Shown here: positions 8,895-18,826 of the stretch, piece by piece
Numbering within the stretch: the first letter of the stretch is position 1
How the letters are laid out: each line of letters begins with the position of its first letter
Assembly (NCBI RefSeq): GCF_000330505.1
Contig: NW_004443623.1
Location: 23,199 to 47,526, forward strand
Direction of reading: 5' to 3'
DNA: 24,328 bases
Source: Entamoeba invadens IP1
Lineage: Eukaryota > Evosea > Mastigamoebida > Endamoebidae
Made by a program: the position numbers and the translations under genes
Notes under the pieces: generated by a model
Told to the model about the DNA's origin: nothing
The model's input: only the letters and a program-made list of their open reading frames with translations
The model's database searches: none

Positions 8895-10310
8895 TCAAGC
8901 AATTTTTACTTCAATGAGATTATCAAAAACACTTTCCCATACCTTTTTTCTTGCTGGTTTAACAAACGTGTCATTTTTGTCATTAATTCCAGCAAACACT
9001 ACTTTTGTTAACGATTCGACATCTTTAAACCCACACACATCAACAATACCATTTGTACCAAATGTCATCGTTTTTAAATTGAATTTTCCTTTCATCAAAA
9101 ACAATTTACTTTTAGGAGGCGAATAAAACTTAATTTTAGCCTCTTCTATTCCCGTGTTAAATAATATAATTTGGCAGTTGTTTTCCATAAACAATTCAAT
9201 GCTTTTTATCGGACACTGAATGTTCAATTTCTCAATTTTGCTCTGAGTTCGAGTGCCGATAAAATTAACAAGACTTTGGCTTTTGGAAACAACTTCAAAC
9301 ACGATAAGCTTTGGTAAGACAATTTCAGTGTCTGGCACTCTGATTTCCGTGGCCACACTTTTCTTCAAAAGAATTCTCAAAACCTTTAAATTGTCGAAAT
9401 TAGAAAAATCAAGAACTTCCAAAGTGTTATTATCAATAGTTATTTCGACATTAAATAAATTGTTTGAAGCGTCTGTTGTAATAATTTTGTTTCTTTTTAA
9501 ACTTTTTATATCCAAAGTACTTTTGTTGCAATTTTTGATCACAGACAAAGGCGGGGTGAACAGGGGAGTGTTTTCTGCAAAATAAGCGTTAATTTTACTT
9601 TTGAGTTCCAACTCGACATCGTAATCTAATGTATTTTCTTGATAACTATCTTCGTCACTCCACGCGTCACTATTTTCAAACTCTCCATCACATTCTTCTA
9701 AATAATGCACCTCACTAAATCTATTGTTTTTGTGAATGTTATCTATCTTTATATCACGACAATAGACATTAGAAAATCCAATAAAAGTGTCGGGGTTGGT
9801 GTTTGAAAACTCCAAGGCGAAAACTTCTTGTTCATATTTTCCCCTCTTCTTTAATATTAATTTTTTTAACACAGAAAATTTGAGAGAGGGTATTGTGTAT
9901 GTGTTTGATATATACAAGACAATCTTCCGGACTTTAGGACAATGACTGTGGACATATTCAAAATTTACTGTATCAACCTTTATTGTTATGATTTTATCCA
10001 AATAAATTTGGTCGAACAAAGTTGGGTCGGTCAACATGTTTGACGTGTCAAACCACGAAATTTGGTTGAGTTGTTTTAATGTCAATGAATTGCAAATTAA
10101 GTTCAAATTTCCAGTTAAAGTGTTCAATCGTGGGAAAAATACAAAAAGAAAATTTATGTTGAGGTTTGTTGTGCGTGGGTTCACTTTAAGACAGAAAATA
10201 GAGTCTTGACATTTTTTGTTGATTAAACGAAAAGTGATTAATGTTGTTTCATCAACAATGTAGAACAATATATTCATTAGATAAATCATTTCCAAACGTG
10301 TTCTACCCAT
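8895..10310 (-). CDS. leucine-rich repeat-like protein, Entamoeba multigene family type
   Basis: Intact 471-residue open frame. The first 50 residues (MGRTRLEMIYLMNILFYIVD, then RLINKKCQDSIF and KVNPRTT, and FFPRLNTL near residue 58) look like the N-terminal helix-rich, F-box-like cap that precedes leucine-rich repeats in a very large Entamoeba paralogue family (BspA-like and relatives). The rest is rich in Leu, Ile, Val and Asn with irregular LRR-like strands, for example LEVLDFSNFDNLKVLRILL and LTKVVFAGIND. An acidic insert (EECDGEFENSDAWSDEDSYQ) sits near residues 205-230. There is no signal peptide and no membrane segment, so a cytosolic protein-binding role is inferred. The start is the first ATG of the frame. 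About 25-40 bases upstream lies a TATA-like AAATATTTAATAA on the coding strand, compatible with Entamoeba's GTATTTAAAG box, and ATATTCA sits directly before the ATG, resembling the initiator. Confidence 0.75.
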   Translation of the reverse strand: MGRTRLEMIYLMNILFYIVDETTLITFRLINKKCQDSIFCLKVNPRTTNLNINFLFVFFPRLNTLTGNLNLICNSLTLKQLNQISWFDTSNMLTDPTLFDQIYLDKIITIKVDTVNFEYVHSHCPKVRKIVLYISNTYTIPSLKFSVLKKLILKKRGKYEQEVFALEFSNTNPDTFIGFSNVYCRDIKIDNIHKNNRFSEVHYLEECDGEFENSDAWSDEDSYQENTLDYDVELELKSKINAYFAENTPLFTPPLSVIKNCNKSTLDIKSLKRNKIITTDASNNLFNVEITIDNNTLEVLDFSNFDNLKVLRILLKKSVATEIRVPDTEIVLPKLIVFEVVSKSQSLVNFIGTRTQSKIEKLNIQCPIKSIELFMENNCQIILFNTGIEEAKIKFYSPPKSKLFLMKGKFNLKTMTFGTNGIVDVCGFKDVESLTKVVFAGINDKNDTFVKPARKKVWESVFDNLIEVKIA

Positions 10311-11154
10311 TGAATATTGAGTAAAATTAGATTATTAAATATTTGGTGAATAATCAAAATTGATTTATTCAAAATACAATTATAATATAGAAATGAACAT
10401 CTTTCATTTTTTTTCGTCATTTTAACTAAATAATTTTAAAAATAATATAAAATAATATATTTTTAATAATCTTAACCGTTTTGTTTTCGTTACAAATACC
10501 CGAAAATAATCCAGAAAAGAAAAAAAACAGGCAAACCATTTATTTATAGTATATTATAATTTTTTGTTTTTTGTCTTTTTTATATTTGCATTAAAAAAAA
10601 AGTTATGGTAACTTGGCAAGTCGGTTAAACTATCATGTAATTAAAAAAACTTATAAAACATTTAAGTGGTAAATAACATTAATATTTTTTAAAAACAAAG
10701 ATAAAAAGACAAAACATAATTATTTATATTATATGATAAAATAAAGAAAAATAAAAAGATAAATTATTTTAAACACAATTGTTCTTAATTTTACTTTAAA
10801 TTCCAACAATATACATATATCTTCATGTTAACATTATTATACTTTAAATCCTTACAATTATAATTTTTAAAATTCAAGAAAATTTGTCTAAAGTTGTTGC
10901 GATATTTGTTTGTTTTCAATTGATTTGTTATTATAAACTAGATTTCAAAAGTCAATAGTATCCGATTTTTATTGGTTTATTTTTAATGCAAAACATTGGA
11001 AAAACATCGGAATCTATTTATATTTCGATATCGACTTTTTTAAAAAACTAAGACCAACAAAAACAGAATATCTTAAACAAAAAGCAGTATAAATAAATAT
11101 CAATTCAATTAAAAATTTGTTCATTTTTAATGCATTTTTTTGAATGCAAAGGCA
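10311..11154. other. AT-rich intergenic region
   Basis: No open frame with coding character. The first 60 bases hold the presumed promoter of the leucine-rich protein. The end of the Tc1-like element should lie in or before the last 100-200 bases, but I could not find its terminal repeat. Confidence 0.45.
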
Positions 11155-12222
11155 TTATAGTAGATGTCCAATTGAATAGCCTTTTTCTTGAAGACACAAT
11201 TCAACCCTTCTTGGCATAGAACTCATCAAGTTGTTGATTGTATTCATTGGAATATCATTCCACTCATTTTTGAGAGCCTTAAATAATCTTCTTTTGTTTT
11301 GGAATACACTTTTCTTCTTTCTGATGCGTTTTTCCAAAATTGACCACAAATTTTCGATTGGAGATAAATCGGGACTCGAAGCTGGCCAATCCATTGTTCT
11401 CACACCTTCTTCAAACAAGAATTGTTTTGTTGTTTTTGCGTATGGGGGTTTGTTCCATCCTGTTGGAAATACACAATATTTTGTCCCCTGCATTTTCTTA
11501 TGTCGTTAAATATCCTGTTCTCTCTTAACATTTTTTGATACCCAAGTGCATTCAGCCTATTATCACAAAGCAACAACGGAGATTTGTAATCTCTACCTAT
11601 CGCACCCCACACCATCAAAGAGTCGTTATGTTTGGGTAAAGTCAAAAAGATTTTTTTATTTCCATGAGTATTGCGTGTTATTCGTTTCCTGACACCATTA
11701 ATGAACACCAAATTTGTCTTTCCATATCTAACAGCCCTCTTTTTGTGAATCCAACAACTGCCATTGTCGTTAAACAGACCATATCTTGACTCATCACTGA
11801 TTATAACTTTCCACCATTTTTTTTCATTCCTATGTTGAAAAGCAGTTTTACAAAAAACTTCCTAAAACTGACCTGTTTTAAAGTCAGAAACTGGCTATTT
11901 CTTAGAGTTGAATATAAAATCCCAGCTTTTTACGTAAGCTTTGCACAGATGTTGTTGATGAATGAATCTCGGTTGCCAGACAAGCGCATGACAGTGATGG
12001 ATTATTGATAGTTTTGTTGAATACTTCGACTTGTTTATTTATATTAACAGAAATTGGTCTGCCAATTTTTTTAGAAACCACTTTTTCTTTGGAATCAAGC
12101 ATTTTTTTAATACGTGATACTCTATTGGGAGATACATGGAGTTGGTTTTCTATTGACTTGTAAGACTTGCCATCTTTTAGCCATTCAGTTATTAAGGAGT
12201 CAACCTTGTTGATGACTTGCAT
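11155..12222 (-). pseudogene. Tc1-like (DD34E) transposase, frameshifted
   Basis: In minus-strand order, 12222-11902 encodes an N-terminal helix-turn-helix region (SYKSIENQLHVSPNRVSRIK, then KIGRPISVN, a GRPR-like linker). The frame is lost near 11900 and resumes with KKWWKVIISDESRYG (first catalytic Asp), WIHKKRAVRYG and LMVWGAIG, up to VYFQQDGTNPH (second Asp). It shifts again in a run of five C near 11450 and continues as PYAKTTKQ...WPASSPDLSPIENLW (third acid, Glu). If the C-run shift is ignored, the spacing between second Asp and Glu is 34 residues, which puts it in the DD34E Tc1 group. The end reads SMPRRVELCLQEKGYSIGHL, the usual Tc1 C-terminus, so the gene was full length (about 350 residues). 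At least two frameshifts make it inactive. Terminal inverted repeats were searched for by eye on both sides and not found. Confidence 0.85.
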
Positions 12223-14397
12223 ATGGTTAAAGAGATCTCAAACTAAAATTGAATTAATAAAACTTATAAAAATCGTATAAATTTATCATTTGAAATGCTT
12301 TGTTTACATAGTCATGTTATTTTTGATGTTAAAATAATAAACACATTTACCTTTAATTAACGGGTAATCTGATTATTTTTACATTTCGATCAACAAAATA
12401 GTTAGAGTTATCTTCCAGTTATGATCTGAATGTTTGGTCTATTTTTAAATGTGGTTTTTAAGTATCAAAAATTACTCCTAATTTCCCACGATATGTCATT
12501 TTTTGTTTCCCATAACATCAATAAAATTAACTCGTTTTTTAAATGCACTTTTGATTTTTGTTTAACTTGAAAAAACCTGGATTTTTTTACTTTGTTTTTT
12601 TGTGCAACTTTAATTCGAAAATATATATTTTTTAATAACCTCGAATACTTCTTTGCAAATTTTTACTTGAAAACCAGAAAACGCCAAAAACGGGTGTTTT
12701 TTAGCATACTAAATCCTGATTCAATACACAATAATGAAAAATGCCCACTATCGACTTTTAAAAATTAGTTTATATAACTTATTATTATCTTATTATGAAT
12801 TATCGTTTTTATCAAGAAAATTAACTAAAGATTAGTTTTACTCTATTTGAAAGAAATATTGTTTTACATTCTAAAAAACACACTGTTTGTTTTGTATTGT
12901 TGCATAAGAAAATAAAAATACTTTTATTTGGTTGTTTAATTAACACTTTAATTTAAAATCGACACAAATGATCAATTCAAAACCTTTGTTAAACTAACAA
13001 TTAAACATATGTATGTATATCCCAACATAAACATTAACAAATAATATTAATGTAAATAAAGAAAAAGTATATTAATTGTTTAAATAAAAATATTACGTTG
13101 AAATCACAAAAATCATTTCTAATAATTTTTATCAGTTGTAAGTATCTTTAATATTTACTTCAATTATGATGAGTGAATATTGTTATTTATTTTAAAATTT
13201 TTGCATTTTATCATTTCACATGCTATTTAATGTTCAATTGTTGTTCTCTAAACTGGATTGTTACACATTGTAATGATTTAAATTATACAAAATTTTGTTT
13301 AAATCGTTAACTTTAGTTTTACCAATTTTTAAAAACATTTCAACTTTAAAAAAACTTTTTAAGTTTTTTGTTAGCAATACGCTAAAACTAAAATATATAT
13401 TGACACGTATTAAAAATTGTCAAGAAGTTGTTTAAAACTGGACCCTGCTGACCCTGTTATAATTATAAATTTAAATGTTTTTTAGTTGGCAATTATTTAA
13501 TTATATGAAGGTTAAATTTAATGAAATATACAATTTTTAAAATCTTGCATAAGAAAAAGGTTTATATATAGCATCATAGATTTTAACAATTATAATATAA
13601 ATCAATTACATTAAAATTATACAAACACAAAACTTAATTAAATTGTATACAATTTTAAATATTAAAAATATACTTGACTTTATTTTAAACATAACTGTAG
13701 TATGAAACAATTGAATAAGATATGTAATATAATATTATATTATTTTACAACCAAATATTACGAGGTTTTTATTTCAAGTTTGTTACAGTTTCTAAAACTT
13801 CCCGATGCATTGCTTGTATTGATTACAAATTTATTTTTATTGTCAAATGTTTTGTTATAATTTTCTGGACAACACAAGATGATATATTTAGTTATTTATT
13901 ATTATTTATTATTAAATAATAATATTAAAATTAATGACATCTACAAATATTTCGAACTTACAACGTCCAAATTATTCATCATGTTTAGAGAACATTAATA
14001 TAAGAATTTTTTTATATAAAAACATTTACTATTTCGTTTTTATTGTTCTAAACCACTGTTTTCTGAATCAATTTATCAAAATAAATAGTTCAATAAAATA
14101 GTGACATTATTCCATTTAATAATTAAAAACTGCCTTCCAAAATCTTCTTCATATCTAGAGAACGATGTAACAAACAAATTTAGTCATTTTAATTCAATCA
14201 AACAAATAACCATTATTAATAAATGTACTTTATCGATATAATTTGTGATTGTTTTGCAATAAACCAATAATGATACACTCAATTTATGATACTTCTATTT
14301 TTCTTGGTTTGAACTGTACTTTTTAGTTTAAAAATATAACAATAATACGTGTCATAGAGAATATAATCGTTTATAGAACCACTTAATCCATCAAACA
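12223..14397. other. long AT-rich intergenic region
   Basis: No gene recognised on either strand. The right end of the Tc1-like element presumably lies within the first few hundred bases. A small GC-richer patch (13438-13456, GGACCCTGCTGACCCTG) repeats GACCCTG twice. The last 60 bases before the NifU-like gene should hold its promoter: GTTTATAGAACC lies about 30 bases before the ATG and combines TATA-like and GAAC-like features, but the match is loose. Confidence 0.5.
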
Positions 14398-15324
14398 ATG
14401 TCAAAGCCAACATGTGAATGCTGTTGCAAATACGCCCAACATATGGAACACCCTGAACACGAAGGTGTTCTTTGTCCAGATTGCATCAAGACTGGAAAAG
14501 TGATCGCCGCAGACTATTATTGCAAATGTTACAACAATGCAATGAGATTCTATCTCCACGTTGATACAGATGGAAAAGTACTTGATGCAAAGTATCAATT
14601 CTTTGGATGCAAGAAGTTTGCTGTTTTGGCCGATGTTTTGTGTGGACTTTGCATTGGTAAGACTGTCGAACAGTTGCTCACAATCACCAATTTGGACATC
14701 GAAAAGGAACTTCAAGAACCCAAGCTTCCAAAGGACAAGCTCTTTTCAACTTCATTCTTCTACACCATCATCAAGCGTGCTGTTTCACAGTACACCACAA
14801 AGAAGATCACTGACATTGAAAGTGAAGAGATTGTCTGTGGGTGTGGCAATATATCATTGTCTACCATCAAGAATGCTATCAAAGAAAAGGACTTGAAGAC
14901 AGTCGAAGAGATCACAAAGGAGACAAAGGCTGGCTCCTTCTGTGGATCTTGCCCAAAAGCTGGTGGAAAGTACTGCAAGAAGTATTACTTGGAAGACATC
15001 TTAAGAGAAACACGAGCTCAGATGGAGTGTCAGAAATGCTGCGAAAAGAGTTGTGAAAAGACCTGCGATCATATGACTTTCTTCCAGAAAATAATGAAAA
15101 TCAATGAAGTTTTCAATGAAAAGATCGGTAAAGAAGAGAAAGCTCATATTTGCGATATCAAAGAGAATAGTGAGGCAGTTGCTGTGTTGATTCAAATTGA
15201 AGGCAAGTGTTGTGGATGCTGTGAGGAGAGTTTGAAGAAGAGAGACGAAATCCAAAAGGTACTCAGAGAAACTCTTTGCAAGCACATTGATGTCATGGTG
15301 GTTCCATGTTGCTGCCAAAAGTGA
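14398..15324 (+). CDS. NifU-like Fe-S cluster scaffold protein, cysteine-enriched paralogue
   Basis: Intact 308-residue frame with the three NifU domains in order. Residues about 10-135 form an IscU-like domain (LDAKYQFFGC; CIGKTVEQLLTITNLDIEKE). Residues about 145-205 form a Bfd-like [2Fe-2S] domain with its four cysteines, C147xC149 and C182xxC185 (CGCGNISLSTIKNAI; TKAGSFCGSCP). Residues about 226-302 form an Nfu-like domain with CXXC (GKCCGCCEES). NifU with NifS supplies Fe-S clusters in Entamoeba, which lacks the ISC pathway; that system is known to be of bacterial origin. Unusual points: 30 cysteines (nearly 10%), a CxCCC head and a CCC tail. The usual CGD ligand motif reads C42-K-C44 with no Asp. 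The third scaffold Cys (family MHCS) is absent, the aligned segment reading KDKLFSTSF. C71 is kept and C82/C85 are extra. The usual Nfu GGD motif is not seen. It may be a specialised metal-binding paralogue rather than the housekeeping scaffold. Codons are much less AT-rich than the surroundings, suggesting good expression. Confidence 0.88.
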   Translation: MSKPTCECCCKYAQHMEHPEHEGVLCPDCIKTGKVIAADYYCKCYNNAMRFYLHVDTDGKVLDAKYQFFGCKKFAVLADVLCGLCIGKTVEQLLTITNLDIEKELQEPKLPKDKLFSTSFFYTIIKRAVSQYTTKKITDIESEEIVCGCGNISLSTIKNAIKEKDLKTVEEITKETKAGSFCGSCPKAGGKYCKKYYLEDILRETRAQMECQKCCEKSCEKTCDHMTFFQKIMKINEVFNEKIGKEEKAHICDIKENSEAVAVLIQIEGKCCGCCEESLKKRDEIQKVLRETLCKHIDVMVVPCCCQK

Positions 15325-15808
15325 GTAACTTTGACTTCTTCATATTGTGTTGTGTTATAATAAATAACTATAAAAAATTTAATACGATTATATATAATAT
15401 CAAATGTGTAACTTTTAAATAAAACAAAAATCAAATTAAAATATTATAAATATGGCATATATCACTTGATGAAATGTGATAAATGTTATTATTTTATTTA
15501 ACAAAAAATATAAATTGTTTTTTAAATAATAAATAAATCAGTTACATTTGTTATTGTTTTAATATTTTTAATTCGATTATGAAAACCTATAAAGTTTTAC
15601 TCAACCAATAAGGTATATCTTTTTAAAATGCATGTATTTTACAACAAATATCGCAATTAATATAAAAACATAACAATAAAACATGTGAAAATTTCAATTT
15701 TTTCATCTATTTTTTAAAATGTTATATTGTATAAATACCTCTTTAATAATATAACAACAATAGATACTTAAGTAAATTCTTAACAAATACAATCAACTCA
15801 ACTTTAAA
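15325..15808. other. AT-rich intergenic region between convergent genes
   Basis: Contains the 3' ends of the NifU-like gene and of the broken acetyltransferase, which converge. No open frame or structure is supported. Confidence 0.5.
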
Positions 15809-16290
15809 TTAAAACTGGAGTATCATGTCATACCAAACAACATTACCATGTGTTGACTTTAAAACGCCAGTTAACTTATACCCGAACTGTTCATAAAATC
15901 CTATAAGTTGTCTTTGCACGTTAAAATGAGACCGAGTCTCCCATTTTCTTTGGCGTTCTTAATGAAGTGTTTCATCAGCTGCTATGCCAACCCTCTGTGC
16001 TGGAATTCAAGTAAAACGTCGAGACCGAATATTGATTGATATTTCCCATCTTTTATGTGCATTGTTGTGTCGTCAAACATTTCGTCGCAAATTGTTGTTC
16101 GGTCAGTCACTGCGCCATTTATAAACCCAATTATTTTACCATTAATTTTTCCAACATAAAAAGAGTTTTTAAAAGTGTTTATTCTCGAGTTAAGACTCTC
16201 ACGCGTTGCGGCTTCAAGAGGTGGAAAACACGTTTTTTCGATAGAGTAAATTTCATCCAAATCAGTTGGAAGAGCTTCACAAATTTCCAT
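15809..16290 (-). pseudogene. GNAT-family N-acetyltransferase, broken
   Basis: The open part starts MEICEALPTDLDEIYSIEK at 16290 and shows the GNAT fold in order: the N-terminal strand and helix (EIYSIEKTCFPP), YVGKINGKIIGFINGAV (strands 2-4), and the acetyl-CoA pyrophosphate loop QHRGLA preceded by GLDVLLEF. A TAG (15982-15984) follows that loop directly. The same frame continues QLMKHFIKNAKENG and LGLILTCKDNL, then a one-base shift near 15904 leads to IGFYEQFGYKLTGVL and VVWYDMILQF, ending with TAA at 15809-15811. The FYEQFGY motif is the standard GNAT C-terminal signature. Total length would be about 160 residues, normal for the family. Its closest relatives may be the arylalkylamine-type acetyltransferases (weak guess). 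One stop plus one frameshift could be true decay or assembly error. Confidence 0.82.
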
Positions 16291-17973
16291 TTGATTTTTT
16301 TAATATTTTTAGATTAAAGTTTTTAGGTTATTTTATTGAATATTAAAAATAAATATTAAAAGAGATATTATTAAATGTGATAAACAGTTGATTATATTTT
16401 AAGAACATATTTATTAATCAATGTTGGTTTAAATATAACAACATGGAGATGTCTACATAATCACTTATATTGATGATAAACAAATTGAAGTCAATAATTG
16501 TAACACATATCTAAATACTTTGTGATAATTTGTATACATACAAATTTGTCAAGAGCAGGAATGTATTGTAATTTTTGTATTAAAAATTGGAATTTACAAC
16601 AAAAAACCTTTGAAACCACTGTTCATAGGCATTACTTTTAGCAGGTTTTACTGTTTTTTAATTGTGTTAATTTAACAATTTAATTAAAAATATCATTAAT
16701 TCAAAAAAATATTTTTTTAATTCAAATAAACAATAAAATAAGTTTATTGTTGTTTATTTAAATATGATTATCTATCACAACACAAATTACTATTATGATG
16801 TTTTATTATCATGTTATATTGATTAAATAGTTGAGTTAAAGTACAAATAAATGATCATAACAATAAAAATCATTGTTTTAATATCAAAATAAAATCAAGA
16901 ATATATTTACACTTTTTAATATTTTCAATATCTTAACACTTTTTATGTTTTTTAAATGTACAATTTTATATAATCCTAGAGTACAATGACAATATATAAC
17001 TTTCAATTAACTACATTTATTAAAATTATTTTTGTTTTATTATATAAAAAAGAAATATAGTTCAATAATTCACAATCAATTGTGTTCATTAATGTTTAAT
17101 TTTTTAAAAATAATTTTTATTTTATTTTTAATTTGATGTTCAATATTTTTTTATTGTAATCATTTGACTAATTATTATTAAAAAGCAGTCCCTTGATTGT
17201 TTCATATTTGTAGCGAATATCTTAGTTCAATTATTTTTTAAAAAATTTAATAACTTATTAAAGAAAACTTGATGATTATAATTGGGTTATATCTAAGAAA
17301 AAAACACAATCAAAGTAACATATTTTAAATTGTTACTTGGAATAAGTTAGGTCAAACAATCATCTTATAAACAATTACTTTTATTGTACCAATTAAAATG
17401 TGTGTTGATTCTCATTAAAACTGCACATCAATAATTTAGTAAAAATTCACTAACTTACTATCTTACCGAAATCAAAATTAAAACATTTACGCAATATGTT
17501 TTTCAATTGAACGTGATACTCTATTTGTTATTAAAGTTATTATGACTTAGAGTACAAACCTGTATTTTTACAATGTGTAACTGTTGGCCTCTCATTTTTT
17601 ATAAAAAATTTCGGAGATTGTATCAAATTTTTGGAATGAACTTTAACAAAGTGATTGAAATATAATTTATGTTAATAATTGTGATGTACATAAAAACTTT
17701 TTTTAAATAAGAACAAACAAAAAATAAAAGTGGAAACTTTGAATATAACAATACAAAAAACTTTATTATTATTGTTTTTGTTACTATTATTTTTTATTAA
17801 AAAACAATAAGAAATAAACAATGTAACCAATCAATAATATCCAAGCGACTTTTTTCTTCATATCTCATATCTCTCCCTTTTCTTTCTGTAATACTCCGTA
17901 TCATAATTATAATAATATATTATTATAAATAGAAGCGCTCATACCTCTATATTTTGTTGCTAGACTGTTATCC
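16291..17973. other. long AT-rich intergenic region
   Basis: Very low GC with no coding frame, apart from the presumed upstream region of the acetyltransferase just above 16290. Nothing else is recognisable. Confidence 0.5.
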
Positions 17974-18523
17974 ATGTTGCCGTATAAGCGCTATCAACTT
18001 ATTTATTTAATCACTCACTTTTTTCGGCAGTCTAATTTAATTTGTACAACAAAGGGGGACTCTTTTATATCAATAAAAGAGTCACAATGGCAATACACAT
18101 TTCAAGAGGATATATTTTCGATTACATTGTTTGCCGACCCATTGAAAAAAAATTACATTTTCGAGCCGGCGTTACGTTTGTTTACATGCTATTTGGTTAA
18201 GATGATCGATGTTTAAAAAAGAAGAAACAACCTTTATATTGATAATGGAAATAATATTTTGACCAAATGGGGATAGGCGTTTAGTTTGCTTTTGGTAAGG
18301 ATAAAGACAAGAGAGAGTTCGATGTTGGTGCTGTTTCTCATTTTTTGACGCCTTTGATAATGTGGATTTGTTATTGAATTTAATTTTTCAGATGTTGTAA
18401 TGAAATCGAGTAACAATTCATTGAATGTATTAATATTACCACATGGAAAAGAGTATTTAAGTAAATTCTATTGTTATTTTAATAGAGACACTACATATGT
18501 TGTAAATTTAAATGTGTTTAGTT
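17974..18523 (+). pseudogene. unrecognised decayed coding region
   Basis: An 80-codon frame starting MLPYKRYQLIYLITHFF at 17974 is less AT-biased than its surroundings and contains YTFQEDIFSITLFADPLKKN and FEPALRLFTCYLVKMIDV. The pattern vaguely recalls the longin-type N-terminal domain of adaptor subunits, but this is weak. Coding-like pieces continue in other frames: KKEETTFILIMEIIF (after 18217), PNGDRRL, DKDKREFDVGAVSHF (18300-18345), and MKSSNNSLNVLILPHGKEYL (from 18400, running on to about 18546). No single frame joins them. Either this is a gene with several frameshifts or the pieces are chance. I do not recognise a family. Confidence 0.25.
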
Positions 18524-18826
18524 TCAATCATCAGTATCATCTGTAAGAGTTTGTGAAATATATTTACAAGCTTTGTGGTATTTTTTAGCTTGGATGATAA
18601 TAAATGACCTCCATTTGGTCTAACACATATATTGTCCGAGATAATTACAATGTAATTTTGATTTAGTGTCGCCATACTTTAATTGATGTGTTTGATATTC
18701 AAATTCTTGCTTTATATATTGTTTATTCCGTCTATTTTTAATTTTCATGTTTATTAAACAATCAAAAATACAATAAATTATTAATATTCTGTTGGTATAC
18801 AAGCAAAATGGATCTTTATATGTCAT
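18524..18826 (-). pseudogene. small HMG-box-like protein, interrupted by a stop
   Basis: One frame of 101 codons starts MTYKDPFCLYTNR at 18826 and ends TLTDDTDD at 18524, with one TAG at 18620-18622. The N-terminal KDPFCLY resembles the K-R/K-P-x-x-x-Y opening of an HMG box. HQLKYGDTKSKL resembles the helix-2 region, and KWRSFIIIQAKKYHKACKYI resembles the long basic helix 3, followed by a short acidic tail as in HMGB proteins. The middle has an AT-rich, poorly matching segment. An in-frame stop lies shortly upstream of the ATG, supporting this start. HMGB proteins bend DNA in the nucleus. The assignment rests on pattern only; a chance or unrelated small protein is possible. Confidence 0.35.

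Noticed and set aside
9253..9585. Plus-strand 110-codon frame within the leucine-rich gene
   Set aside because: Antisense shadow of a 471-codon intact frame.
15192..15434. Minus-strand frames opposite the NifU-like gene (also 14401-14715, 15001-15318)
   Set aside because: Antisense shadows; the plus strand shows all three NifU domains.
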